A stretch of 64,000 nt of DNA from Colwellia sp. (GTDB lineage Bacteria > Pseudomonadota > Gammaproteobacteria > Enterobacterales > Alteromonadaceae), in the NCBI GenBank assembly GCA_002733765.1, contig NVWU01000004.1, positions 119,078-183,077 on the forward strand, in the 5' to 3' direction. Positions 18,623 to 26,504 of this stretch are shown here, one piece after another. Made by a program: the position numbers and the translations under genes. The notes beneath the pieces are model-generated. The model was not told the origin of the DNA. It worked only from the letters and a program-made list of their open reading frames with translations, and did not search any database. Every line of letters starts with the position of its first letter. The first letter of the stretch is position 1.

Positions 18623-19185
18623 GTGCTAATTCCTTGGCTTTGTTGATTTTGATTACTGCCAGTGTTTTTTTGTTTTGTTTTTATTACTTTTTTAGGCGGT
18701 AGCGCTTGATTTAACCAAAGCAGTGCCGCTTGCTGAAAGCTAGTATCTACTTCGTTATGAAAGTGCGCCTGATATTGATTGTTAAATGCTTGCTCGCTTA
18801 ATTGGCTAAAGTTTGCTTGATGTTTTTCTGGTAATTTTTTTAATAAAAATTGTTGTAAGGAGTCACCATAAAGTTTGGCAAGTTCTACACGAGAAAAATA
18901 ATGCATCGCAGCCCATTTTAACAAGGATATAAGTTCGTTGTTATCCATGGCTGAATTGTTTTTCAACTGTATTAAAGCTTGTTTTTTTACTTGATTACGT
19001 TTGGCTGTTTTGTTGATTTTGATTACTACTATAATAATAATCAGTAATAGTAATAAGGCTAGTAGCCACCAACCGTAGGCTATAGGGTAGCTGGTTATTT
19101 GCTCAGGCACATGTATATCATTCAATGCTAAGGGATTTGCAGGTAAAGCATTTGTTTGCGTGGGGGTAGGGTTTATTGATTGCAA
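18619..19185 (-). CDS. DUF4381 family membrane protein
   Basis: This 188-residue protein has a short proline-rich N-terminus, one membrane helix at about 38-56 (YGWWLLALLLLLIIIIVV) and a cytoplasmic C-terminal domain. It matches the DUF4381 family, which is almost always encoded between DUF58 and BatA-type genes. It overlaps the DUF58 gene by 13 bp and batA by 4 bp, a strong sign of translational coupling. Its molecular function is unknown. Confidence 0.82.
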   Translation of the reverse strand: MQSINPTPTQTNALPANPLALNDIHVPEQITSYPIAYGWWLLALLLLLIIIIVVIKINKTAKRNQVKKQALIQLKNNSAMDNNELISLLKWAAMHYFSRVELAKLYGDSLQQFLLKKLPEKHQANFSQLSEQAFNNQYQAHFHNEVDTSFQQAALLWLNQALPPKKVIKTKQKNTGSNQNQQSQGIST

Positions 19186-20261
19186 AACAGCGCTCCATCT
19201 TTTAACTGTTGCTCTAGGGTTTGTCCTGCGCTAAAACTAATAACTCTTGCGCCCGCCTTAGTGAGTAATTTTGAGCATTGTTTAAAAACGGTTTCAGCTT
19301 GTTGCTTATAAGTACTTGCCGTATTTTTGTCACCTAAAGTTAATTGTTGTCTGTTGTTGCCATCAGTTAACGTTACATTCAGTTTTACTGAACTTGCCGG
19401 TAATTCTTGTTCAAGTGGGTCAGTAATGAGACAAATCACTAACTCACAATGCTGACTTATTTGTGTTAAGTGACGTAACGCGCTGATTTCTTGATTCAAG
19501 GTTGTTTGTTGGTTAGGATGCTGAATCAGCATCTCCTTGATTGGTTTGGCATCCGTTATTAAATAAACCAGTGAGCCGGGTTTTGCTAATTGTCTTATGC
19601 GAGCGCAGTTATCATCAAAGTAACTTAGGTTGTTGGGGCTTAGGTTGTTAGTGCTTTGTTTTGTTAATGTTTTATTCTGTGAGGTATGTTGTGATTGATG
19701 CAAAGACGTTAATGCGTGCAAATAATGTAATACACCTTCTTTGCGACTGCGCGGTTTTAATTCTAAATGCTCGTTTTGATTAAAAACGATTCCCCCTAAA
19801 CGATCACCACGATTTTTTGCATGCCAAGCGACTAACGAGGCTACATGAGCAGCTTGCACTGATTTAAACAGTAACCGGCTACCAAAATGCATACTGGCAC
19901 TTAAATCGGTAGCAATAAGCACAGGACGCTCTAACTCTTCTCGAAACAGTTTTGTATGTGTTTTTCCTGTTCTAGCGGTTACTCGCCAGTCAATAGCGCG
20001 AATGTCATCGCCTGTTTGATAATGACGCACTTCATCAAACTCCATACCACGGCCTTTGTTGCGTGATAAATAATTACCAGACATTTGTCCGTGTATATTT
20101 TTTCTTGCTGATAAATCAATTAAGGCGGTTTTATTCTGGTAATGTAATAGTTCAGTCATGGCAAGTTCAACGCCATTACTGTTAATACTCGCAAGTTGAG
20201 TTTGACAATTCGTTGCTGAATAGCCTTGCCTATTATTCGATTTTTTTTGTTTAAACCACAT
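19173..20261 (-). CDS. DUF58 domain protein
   Basis: This 362-residue soluble protein carries the DUF58 core: the block around GRGMEFDEVRHYQTGDD followed by IRAIDWRVTARTGKTHTK and FREELERPVLIATD, then a degenerate VWA-like fold (DLSASMHFG). DUF58 proteins are regular partners of MoxR ATPases. It starts 22 bp after the moxR stop and overlaps the DUF4381 gene. A role as adaptor between the ATPase and its membrane substrates is an inference from conserved neighbourhood. Confidence 0.88.
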   Translation of the reverse strand: MWFKQKKSNNRQGYSATNCQTQLASINSNGVELAMTELLHYQNKTALIDLSARKNIHGQMSGNYLSRNKGRGMEFDEVRHYQTGDDIRAIDWRVTARTGKTHTKLFREELERPVLIATDLSASMHFGSRLLFKSVQAAHVASLVAWHAKNRGDRLGGIVFNQNEHLELKPRSRKEGVLHYLHALTSLHQSQHTSQNKTLTKQSTNNLSPNNLSYFDDNCARIRQLAKPGSLVYLITDAKPIKEMLIQHPNQQTTLNQEISALRHLTQISQHCELVICLITDPLEQELPASSVKLNVTLTDGNNRQQLTLGDKNTASTYKQQAETVFKQCSKLLTKAGARVISFSAGQTLEQQLKDGALFCNQ

Positions 20262-20283
20262 AAATCATTTCTTTTTATAATCG

Positions 20284-21249
20284 CTAAGCAACAGCAACTA
20301 AGCTTAATAAGTGGTCTAATAATTGGTTTGGCGTAATACCTTCAGCCTCGGCTTGGTAGCTAAGAATTATTCTGTGTCTTAATACATTATGTAAAACGGC
20401 TTGAATATCTTCTGGGCTGACATAATCTCGGTTATGTAACCAGGCACGAGCGCGAGCGCATCGGTCTAAAGCAATAGTAGCACGTGGGCTAGCACCATAA
20501 GCTAACCATGATTTCAATTTGTCATCATATTTTTCTGGCTGGCGAGTGGCAATAATTAAATCAACCATATAGGCTTCAAGTGCGGGTGCCATATGAATAT
20601 TAAGCACTTGTTTTTGCGCATCAAATATTTCTTCTTGGCTCAATACCCTTAAGGTAGGCTTTTGGTGATTCGCCCCTGTTAATGCTTCACCGCGGTTTAG
20701 TTTTAAGATGGCTAATTCACTGACTGCATCAGGGTAGTCAATTTCTAAATGCATTAAAAATCTGTCTAATTGTGCTTCGGGTAAAGGGTAAGTACCTTCT
20801 TGTTCAATCGGATTTTGGGTTGCCATGACTAAAAATAGTTCTGGTAGTTGATAGGTTTTTCTACCAACAGTGACTTGCCCTTCGCCCATCGCTTCTAATA
20901 AGGCGGATTGTACTTTAGCCGGAGCACGGTTAATTTCATCGGCCAATACTAAGTTTTGAAATAACGGACCGGCTTGAAAAACAAATGTGCCATCTTCTGG
21001 GCGGTAAATATCTGTACCTGTTAAATCGGCAGGTAATAAATCTGGCGTAAATTGAATACGGTGAAAGTCGGCTTCTAGGCCGTCAGCTAAGGCATTGACC
21101 GCACGGGTTTTTGCTAAGCCAGGAGGCCCTTCAACAATTAAATGGCCATTGGCTAACAGGGCAATAAGTAAATTTTCTACAAAAGCAGGTTGACCAATAA
21201 TTTGCGTTGATAAATGTTGTTTTAATGTGGAAAAATGTTCAATGGCCAT
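20284..21249 (-). CDS. MoxR-family AAA+ ATPase
   Basis: This is the first gene of the eight-gene operon running from 21249 down to 12560. The 321-residue AAA+ protein has Walker A GPPGLAKT at 41-48, Walker B LVLADEINRAP near 105, sensor motifs ATQNPIEQEGTYPLPEAQLDRF, and an arginine-rich lid region (ASPRATIALDRCARARAW). MoxR proteins act as chaperone-like ATPases that activate metal-containing or envelope complexes together with VWA proteins, which here are the Bat proteins. Its upstream region holds a MITE-like repeat starting 31 bp before the start codon, so the promoter must lie within or beyond that element. Confidence 0.92.
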   Translation of the reverse strand: MAIEHFSTLKQHLSTQIIGQPAFVENLLIALLANGHLIVEGPPGLAKTRAVNALADGLEADFHRIQFTPDLLPADLTGTDIYRPEDGTFVFQAGPLFQNLVLADEINRAPAKVQSALLEAMGEGQVTVGRKTYQLPELFLVMATQNPIEQEGTYPLPEAQLDRFLMHLEIDYPDAVSELAILKLNRGEALTGANHQKPTLRVLSQEEIFDAQKQVLNIHMAPALEAYMVDLIIATRQPEKYDDKLKSWLAYGASPRATIALDRCARARAWLHNRDYVSPEDIQAVLHNVLRHRIILSYQAEAEGITPNQLLDHLLSLVAVA

Positions 21250-21280
21250 GTTTACCTTGTTTTTTTATTTTTTGTTTAGA

Positions 21281-21466
21281 TATATACCTGCTCCACTTGA
21301 AAATGCTCGTTTCAGGAAATCTGAGCAATTCATGATCAAGGCATATTTTTTAAAAGGGTTATTCAGGAGAATATACTTCTGAATAACCCTTATCTTCAAT
21401 CAATACTTTGCCTAAAGACGCTTTTAATTCCAGTTGAATTATGCACCTTGAAGTGGAACGGGTATA
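21281..21466 (+). repeat. MITE-like inverted-repeat element, copy 1 (186 bp)
   Basis: The ends are inverted copies related to TATACCCGTTCCACTTGAA, starting at 21283 (TATACCTGCTCCACTTGAA) and ending GAAGTGGAACGGGTATA at 21466. The centre holds a perfect 13-bp hairpin (AAGGGTTATTCAG at 21354 with CTGAATAACCCTT ending at 21391). Left and right arms match the copy at 34405. It fills most of the 461-bp gap between moxR and fadI. No coding capacity. Confidence 0.8.
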
Positions 21467-21635
21467 AATAATTGTGAACTGAAATGCACTCTAGCACTTT
21501 ATATAAGGTTGATGTTAAAGAAAACAAGTCTTCTATTAACTTAGTTGTAACAATTTATATAGGCTATATTTTTTGTCAGTTGAAAAACAAGCATTGATAT
21601 TTTTTGATAGTTCGTTAGAATCAGGGATAATTCTT

Positions 21636-21652
21636 AAGAGGTCAGACCTCTT
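21636..21652. promoter_or_regulatory. FadR-like palindrome upstream of fadIJ
   Basis: A perfect 17-bp palindrome, AAGAGGTC-A-GACCTCTT, lies 58 bp before the fadI start. Its core GGTCNGACC agrees with the centre of the enterobacterial/vibrio FadR operator, but the outer bases differ (AGG rather than TGG). Position before a beta-oxidation operon supports a fatty-acid regulator site; identity of the regulator is inferred. Confidence 0.5.
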
Positions 21653-21710
21653 TTTTGTTTTATGTTTAAGTAAGATGAAAGTTGAAACCGTTTACAGGAG
21701 AAAAAGAAAT

Positions 21711-23015
21711 ATGTCGATAAAAATGACCACATCAACGGGTGAACGTATTGCGGTAGTTGCCGGCCTTAGAACCCCGTTTGCGAAACAAGCGACGGCTTTT
21801 TATGGTGTGCCAGCTGTTGATTTAGGTAAGTTAGTTGTTAATGAACTATTGCAAAAACATGATGTTGATCCCGCTATTATCGATCAATGTGTTTTTGGTC
21901 AAGTGGTACAAATGCCTGAAGCGCCAAATATTGCCCGTGAAATTGTATTAGGTACGGGCATGAATGTTCATACTGATGCTTATAGTGTTTCACGTGCTTG
22001 TGCTACTAGTTTTCAGTCAACAGTAAATATTGCCGAATCTATAATGGCTGGCTTCGTTGATGTTGGTATTGCCGGTGGTGCTGACTCTACTTCTGTTGCG
22101 CCTATTGGGGTTTCGAAAAAGCTTGCTCGTACGTTATTAGATTTAAGTAAAACTAAAACTTTAGGTCAAAAAATTGCGTTGATTAGAAAGCTTGGTCTTA
22201 AAGATATTCTTCCGGTCGCTCCTGCTGTAGCAGAGTATTCTACCGGGATTACTATGGGACAAACGGCTGAACAAATGGCTAAAACCTATAATATCTCTCG
22301 TGAAGATCAAGATGCTTTAGCGCACCGTTCTCATACGTTAGCAGCGCAAAGTTGGGCAGAAGGTAAGCTTGCTGGTGAAGTGATGAGTACTCATAGCGAA
22401 CCGTATAAAGGTTTTATCGACAAAGATAATTGTATTCGTGAAAACTCTACGTTGGCAGGGTATGCCAAACTGCGTCCTTGTTTTGACCGCAAACATGGCA
22501 CGGTTACCGCTGCGACAAGTACACCATTAACAGATGGTGGCGCGGCAATATTACTAATGCGTGAAGGTAGAGCAAAAGAGCTAGGTTATAAGCCGCTTGG
22601 TTATATTCGCAGCTATGGATTTGCGGCGATTGATGTTTGGCAAGATATGTTGATGGGACCAAGTTATGCAACGCCAATTGCGTTAAAGCGCGCAGGGTTG
22701 GAATTGGCGGATTTAGATCTAATTGAAATGCATGAAGCTTTTGCGGCGCAAGCATTAGCGAATATGAAAATGTTTGCTAGTCATAAATTTGCAAGAGAGC
22801 ATTTGGGCCGTGATAAAGCAATAGGTGAAATAGACATGACTAAGTTTAATGTTATGGGAGGCTCACTTGCATATGGTCATCCTTTTGCCGCAACAGGTGC
22901 TCGCTTGATTACACAAACCTTAAATGAATTAAATCGTCGCGGTGGTGGTATAGGCTTAGCAACCGCTTGTGCAGCAGGTGGTTTAGGTGCAGCTATGATA
23001 GTGGAGACAGATTAA
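21711..23015 (+). CDS. fadI: Acetyl-CoA C-acyltransferase (3-ketoacyl-CoA thiolase)
   Basis: FadI is the thiolase subunit of the FadIJ beta-oxidation complex; it cleaves 3-ketoacyl-CoA to acetyl-CoA and a shortened acyl-CoA. The acyl-accepting cysteine is C97 in SRACATS. The other active-site blocks are [18 protein letters not shown] and [10 protein letters not shown] near the C-terminus. The start is placed at 21711, where a CAGGAG ribosome binding site precedes ATG and the N-terminus ([23 protein letters not shown], broken here at the family boundary) aligns with E. coli FadI. A longer frame open from 21573 is upstream leader. The stop overlaps the fadJ start (TAATG). Confidence 0.96.
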   Translation: MSIKMTTSTGERIAVVAGLRTPFAKQATAFYGVPAVDLGKLVVNELLQKHDVDPAIIDQCVFGQVVQMPEAPNIAREIVLGTGMNVHTDAYSVSRACATSFQSTVNIAESIMAGFVDVGIAGGADSTSVAPIGVSKKLARTLLDLSKTKTLGQKIALIRKLGLKDILPVAPAVAEYSTGITMGQTAEQMAKTYNISREDQDALAHRSHTLAAQSWAEGKLAGEVMSTHSEPYKGFIDKDNCIRENSTLAGYAKLRPCFDRKHGTVTAATSTPLTDGGAAILLMREGRAKELGYKPLGYIRSYGFAAIDVWQDMLMGPSYATPIALKRAGLELADLDLIEMHEAFAAQALANMKMFASHKFAREHLGRDKAIGEIDMTKFNVMGGSLAYGHPFAATGARLITQTLNELNRRGGGIGLATACAAGGLGAAMIVETD

Positions 23016-25246
23016 TGAGTGATAAAAACATAGATACAGGTAGCGAAATGAATAGTAACGAAGTGCGAGTATCGGGTATCGAAGAGAAAAACGTCCCAAG
23101 CAGTGCTTTTACTTTAGTTCGTCAAGAAAATGGTATTGCTCATTTGGTGATGGATGTTGTTGGTGACACCATGAACACACTCAAAGCTGAGTTTGCTGAG
23201 CAAGTTGCTGATGTGTTAGTTGAAATTAAAAATGATTCATCTATTACTGGTGTGGTTTTATACAGTGGCAAGCAAGATTCTTTTGTGGCTGGCGCTGATA
23301 TCAATATGATTAATGACTGTAAAACAAAAGAAGAAGTGGTTGCGCTTTCTCGCCAAGGACAAAGGATTTTTTCACAACTTGAACAGCTAAATGTTCCCGT
23401 TGTTGCTGCAATTCATGGCGCTTGTTTAGGTGGCGGCTTAGAGCTGGCAATGGCATGTCATGCGCGTATTTGTAGTGATAGTGTTAAAACAGCATTAGGC
23501 TTGCCGGAAGTGCAACTAGGCTTATTACCTGGAAGCGGAGGTACTCAACGATTACCTAAACTTGTTGGTGTACAAAAAGCATTAGATATGATGCTAACCG
23601 GTAAACAGCTAAGAGCAAAACAGGCATTAAAAGCAGGTTTAGTGAACGATGTTGTGCCTAATAGTATTTTAATTGCTACTGCTGAAAAAATGGCACTTGC
23701 GGGAAATTTTAAACAAACGACAACGTTTAAATCGTCGTTAATAAATAAGTTTCTTGAAGGTACTTCTGTTGGTCGTGGTGTTGTTTATAAGCAGGCGAAG
23801 AAATCAGTGCTATCAAAAACCAAAGGTAACTATCCTGCGCCCGTTAAAATTATCAACTGTGTGAAAACAGGTATGGAACAATCATCTGCTAAAGGCTATC
23901 AAATTGAAGCTGAGTATTTTGCAGAGCTTGCGATGAGTGACGTATCAGCACAACTACGTAACCTGTTCTTTGCAACCACTGATATGAAAAAAGAGCAGGG
24001 CGTAGCTGGGGTTATGCCTGAGAAAATCACTAAAGCGGGTGTGCTTGGTGGCGGCTTAATGGGCGGCGGCATTGCTTTTGTTACCGCAACTAAAGCAAAT
24101 ATTCCTGCACGTATTAAAGATATTGATCATCAAGGTATTCGCCATGCAATAAAATACAGTTATGATTTATTAAATAAAAAAGTAAAACGTCGTTTTATTC
24201 GACAAAGCGAAATGCAAAAGCAATTGTCGATGATAACCGGCTGTATTGATTATTCTGGCTTTAAAGATGTAGATATAGTGGTAGAAGCGGTATTTGAAAA
24301 CCTAGCGCTAAAACAAAATATGGTGGTTGAGGTTGAGCAACAGGCTAAAACGTCAACAATATTCGCCAGTAATACTTCAAGTTTACCTATTAACAAAATT
24401 GCAGCTAAAGCAGCTCGTCCTGAAAATATTATCGGTTTACATTACTTTTCACCAGTAGATAAAATGCCACTGGTAGAAATTATCCCTCACGAGAGTACCT
24501 CGGATAAAACCATTTCAACCACGGTAGCGTTTGCTAAAAAACAAGGTAAAACACCGATTGTAGTCAAAGATAAAGCAGGTTTTTATGTGAACCGTATCTT
24601 AGCGCCTTATATGAACGAAGCGGCTATTCTATTACTTTCGGGTGAGCCAATAGATAAGTTGGATAAGGCCTTAGTTAATTTTGGCTTTCCTGTTGGGCCT
24701 ATGCAATTACTTGATGAAGTTGGTATTGATGTTGGCGCGAAAATAGGACCAATTTTACAAGCGGACTTAGGTGAACGTTTTGCTGCTCCTAGTGCTTTTG
24801 ATAAATTACTTGATGATGGTCGTTTAGGGAAAAAAGCTAACAAAGGTTTTTACTTATATGGTAAGCATGTTAAGAAAGGGTTTATGCAAGGACTTAAGCA
24901 AAAAGGTAAGCAAGTTGATGAAAGTATTTATACCTTATTGAATATAAAGCCAGCGGGAACACTTTCATCTGATGAAATTGCCAAACGTTGTACTTATATG
25001 ATGCTTAATGAAGCAGCACGATGTGTTGATGAAGGTATTGTCCGTAATGCTCGTGATGGTGATATTGGTGCCATTTTTGGCATTGGCTTTCCACCATTTT
25101 TAGGTGGGCCTTTACGCTATATTGACAACATTGGCGCACAACCATTAGTGGCGCAATTAACGCAATGGGCAACACAACATGGTGAGCGTTATACACCTTG
25201 TGAGGCTTTAGTTGCTATGGCTGAAAATGGTTCTAGTTATTATTAA
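23015..25246 (+). CDS. fadJ: Fatty acid oxidation complex alpha subunit
   Basis: FadJ carries enoyl-CoA hydratase and 3-hydroxyacyl-CoA dehydrogenase activities. The hydratase domain (about 30-220) includes VAGADINMI, HGACLGGGLELAMACHAR and LPEVQLGLLPGSGGTQRLP with the two catalytic glutamates. The dehydrogenase domain begins with GVLGGGLMGGGIAF near 342 and contains the NTSSLPI and HYFSPVDKMPLVEII blocks. The start at 23015 overlaps the fadI stop by one base and has GGAG 8 bp upstream; this gives 743 residues, slightly longer than E. coli FadJ (about 714). A terminator follows at 25308. Confidence 0.96.
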   Translation: MSDKNIDTGSEMNSNEVRVSGIEEKNVPSSAFTLVRQENGIAHLVMDVVGDTMNTLKAEFAEQVADVLVEIKNDSSITGVVLYSGKQDSFVAGADINMINDCKTKEEVVALSRQGQRIFSQLEQLNVPVVAAIHGACLGGGLELAMACHARICSDSVKTALGLPEVQLGLLPGSGGTQRLPKLVGVQKALDMMLTGKQLRAKQALKAGLVNDVVPNSILIATAEKMALAGNFKQTTTFKSSLINKFLEGTSVGRGVVYKQAKKSVLSKTKGNYPAPVKIINCVKTGMEQSSAKGYQIEAEYFAELAMSDVSAQLRNLFFATTDMKKEQGVAGVMPEKITKAGVLGGGLMGGGIAFVTATKANIPARIKDIDHQGIRHAIKYSYDLLNKKVKRRFIRQSEMQKQLSMITGCIDYSGFKDVDIVVEAVFENLALKQNMVVEVEQQAKTSTIFASNTSSLPINKIAAKAARPENIIGLHYFSPVDKMPLVEIIPHESTSDKTISTTVAFAKKQGKTPIVVKDKAGFYVNRILAPYMNEAAILLLSGEPIDKLDKALVNFGFPVGPMQLLDEVGIDVGAKIGPILQADLGERFAAPSAFDKLLDDGRLGKKANKGFYLYGKHVKKGFMQGLKQKGKQVDESIYTLLNIKPAGTLSSDEIAKRCTYMMLNEAARCVDEGIVRNARDGDIGAIFGIGFPPFLGGPLRYIDNIGAQPLVAQLTQWATQHGERYTPCEALVAMAENGSSYY

Positions 25247-25553
25247 TATCTAAGTAAGCGATGTGAATAATAAAAGAAAACTTTCTTTTAGATTACTGCT
25301 AGTTAAAGCGCCAATTCTTAGGGATTGGCGTTTTTTGTTTCTGGAGGCTAGATAGATATTACACCATGCAAAAAATATCCTGATAGTGGCAAAAACATCT
25401 ATAAAGGTAGGCAATTTTTTGCCCTTATATTTTATTGTTGAATAGCTGTAATCAGAACTTTTTAGTTGAATTAATGGACTGATTTAATTATATTGTCGCT
25501 GGTTAGGAAATTAACCTTTAAATTAGACAATATTTTATTGTTGTGGAAGTATA
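25247..25553. other. Intergenic region after fadJ
   Basis: This 307-bp gap holds the fadJ terminator at 25308-25336. The rest is AT-rich and probably contains the promoter of the small gene at 25554. I see no repeat element or RNA gene in it. Confidence 0.6.
25308..25336 (+). terminator. Rho-independent terminator after fadJ
   Basis: Stem CGCCAAT / ATTGGCG, extended on its outer side, closes an 8-base loop and is followed by six T residues. It lies 62 bp after the fadJ stop. Confidence 0.85.
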
Positions 25554-25766
25554 ATGTTTTTGCTTTTAGTGTTGTTAGTCGTTTGTTTTAGTGTGTTTTG
25601 TGGGGTGTTTTTTTATTGCCAAGCGCTAATCACAGGCTTTGGTTGTAAACGCTGGACAGTGGCAGGACTTTTGTTTGGTCCGTTAATTTGGCCAATGTTT
25701 ATGATGAAAAAACGTATGCAGTTAAACCGTTTATTTGGTTTTGAACAGTTGATTTTGATAGCTTAG
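25554..25766 (+). CDS. Small hydrophobic protein of unknown function (70 aa)
   Basis: I do not recognise this protein. It has a strongly hydrophobic N-terminal segment (about 2-20, FLLLVLLVVCFSVFCGVFF) and a second apolar stretch (about 35-50, TVAGLLFGPLIWPMF), followed by a basic MMKKRMQ motif, which suggests two membrane passes. GGAAG precedes the ATG at good spacing, and the reading frame is bounded by normal start and stop codons. It stands alone between the fadJ terminator and the minus-strand peptide genes. Confidence 0.55.
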   Translation: MFLLLVLLVVCFSVFCGVFFYCQALITGFGCKRWTVAGLLFGPLIWPMFMMKKRMQLNRLFGFEQLILIA

Positions 25767-25924
25767 GTAAAGGTGTGCATTTTCAATTGAAATAGTTATA
25801 ACTAATGAGCATCTAACAATCGCTATAAAGTTGCTAACATCCTTGTTAGCCATCTTTTTATATAGACCATGAAAATACAACTCAATATAAATATTAGATT
25901 TGAATAGTATTGCAGAGTTCTTAT

Positions 25925-26041
25925 TTAAGACCACCAAGTATTAGCGGAAGTCTCTTTAATTTCAATGCGAGCAGCAATAGGGTTTACTTTACTTTTCTTT
26001 ACTGTGGCGACATTAAATAAAACTTTGAATAAATGAATCAT
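25925..26041 (-). CDS. Very small peptide gene (38 aa) ending in NTWWS
   Basis: The 38-residue product starts MIHLFKVLFNVATVKKSK and ends VNPIAARIEIKETSANTWWS. The support is an excellent ribosome binding site (AAAGAGGTTAATT then ATG) and its place 36 bp downstream of another small gene on the same strand. The segment RIEIKET shares the pattern IxIxxT with the repeat unit GSIRINNTEN of the upstream gene, so the two may be related. No family is recognised. It could be a peptide precursor, with the WW-rich end as the conserved functional part, but that is a guess. Confidence 0.5.
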   Translation of the reverse strand: MIHLFKVLFNVATVKKSKVNPIAARIEIKETSANTWWS

Positions 26042-26077
26042 AATTAACCTCTTTGTGATTTTTATTAATCGGTAAAG

Positions 26078-26305
26078 CTAGATACGTATAGAACCACGTC
26101 TTCTTCCTGTTTTTTCAATATCTAATTGATTTTCAGTATTATTGATACGTATAGAACCACGTCTTCTTCCTGTTTTTTCAATATCTAATTGATTTTCAGT
26201 GTTATTGATACGTATAGAGCCATGAACTATTCCTAGCTCTTGAATGTCTACTATCGGAGTAGGGGTAACTGAGATAGCCATTGATAGAATAATTGAAGTT
26301 AACAT
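26078..26305 (-). CDS. Small exported-looking protein with tandem 21-residue repeats
   Basis: This 75-residue product has a short hydrophobic leader (LTSIILSMAISVTPTP), a linker IVDIQELGIVH, then GSIRINNTENQLDIEKTGRRR twice and a final GSIRI. The start at 26305 is chosen because AAAGGA precedes it at 7-base spacing; a longer frame from 26341 lacks such a site. The two full repeats are nearly identical in DNA, so the duplication is recent. Each ends in a basic GRRR stretch that resembles a processing site. A multi-copy peptide precursor or a surface repeat protein are both possible; I recognise no family. Confidence 0.6.
   Translation of the reverse strand: MLTSIILSMAISVTPTPIVDIQELGIVHGSIRINNTENQLDIEKTGRRRGSIRINNTENQLDIEKTGRRRGSIRI
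26081..26222 (-). repeat. 63-bp in-frame tandem repeat (2.25 copies)
   Basis: Units at 26081-26143 and 26144-26206 differ at one base; a partial third copy of about 16 bp follows with two changes. The unit length is a multiple of three and keeps the reading frame of the small gene. Confidence 0.95.
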
Positions 26306-26350
26306 GTGTTTTTCCTTTAAATTATTTATTAGTAATTTCAAGGAAGTTAA

Positions 26351-26366
26351 TGCTTAAATTATGCCA
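26351..26366 (-). promoter_or_regulatory. Possible sigma-54 (-24/-12) promoter of the small-peptide genes
   Basis: On the minus strand TGGCAT-AATTT-AAGCA keeps the invariant GG and GC dinucleotides at the exact 10-base spacing of sigma-54 promoters, with three mismatches elsewhere. It would start transcription about 35 bases before the gene at 26305. A weak sigma-70 -10 (CATAAT) overlaps it, so the assignment is tentative. Confidence 0.3.
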
Positions 26367-26450
26367 AACTGACACGTCTGGCTGTAGCTCTTTAAAAATG
26401 AGGGGGTTAATTGGAAGTATTGAATAAATGGTGTTTTATTGAAGAACCAT

Positions 26451-26481
26451 ATCATCACGATAATTGTGATGATGTTTTTTT
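26451..26481 (+). terminator. Hairpin with T run, plus-strand orientation
   Basis: ATCATCAC pairs with GTGATGAT around a 7-base loop, followed by seven T residues. It points along the plus strand although both flanking genes are on the minus strand. It may still serve the large sensor gene ending at 26505, or stop antisense transcription. Confidence 0.55.
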
Positions 26482-26504
26482 GACGTTAGTGTTATAAAAT
26501 AAAG

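Noticed and set aside
21636-21660. Palindrome plus T run read as a terminator
   Set aside because: The arms are separated by a single base, so an RNA hairpin would lose pairs to form a loop, and no gene ends upstream on that strand. An operator fits better.
25731-25937. Open minus-strand frame of 68 codons
   Set aside because: It overlaps the 3' ends of both the small membrane-protein gene and the 38-codon gene, has no ribosome binding site and no recognisable features.
26081-26222. Repeats read as a possible CRISPR fragment
   Set aside because: The repeats are direct and adjacent with no unique spacers, and the 63-bp unit keeps a reading frame.
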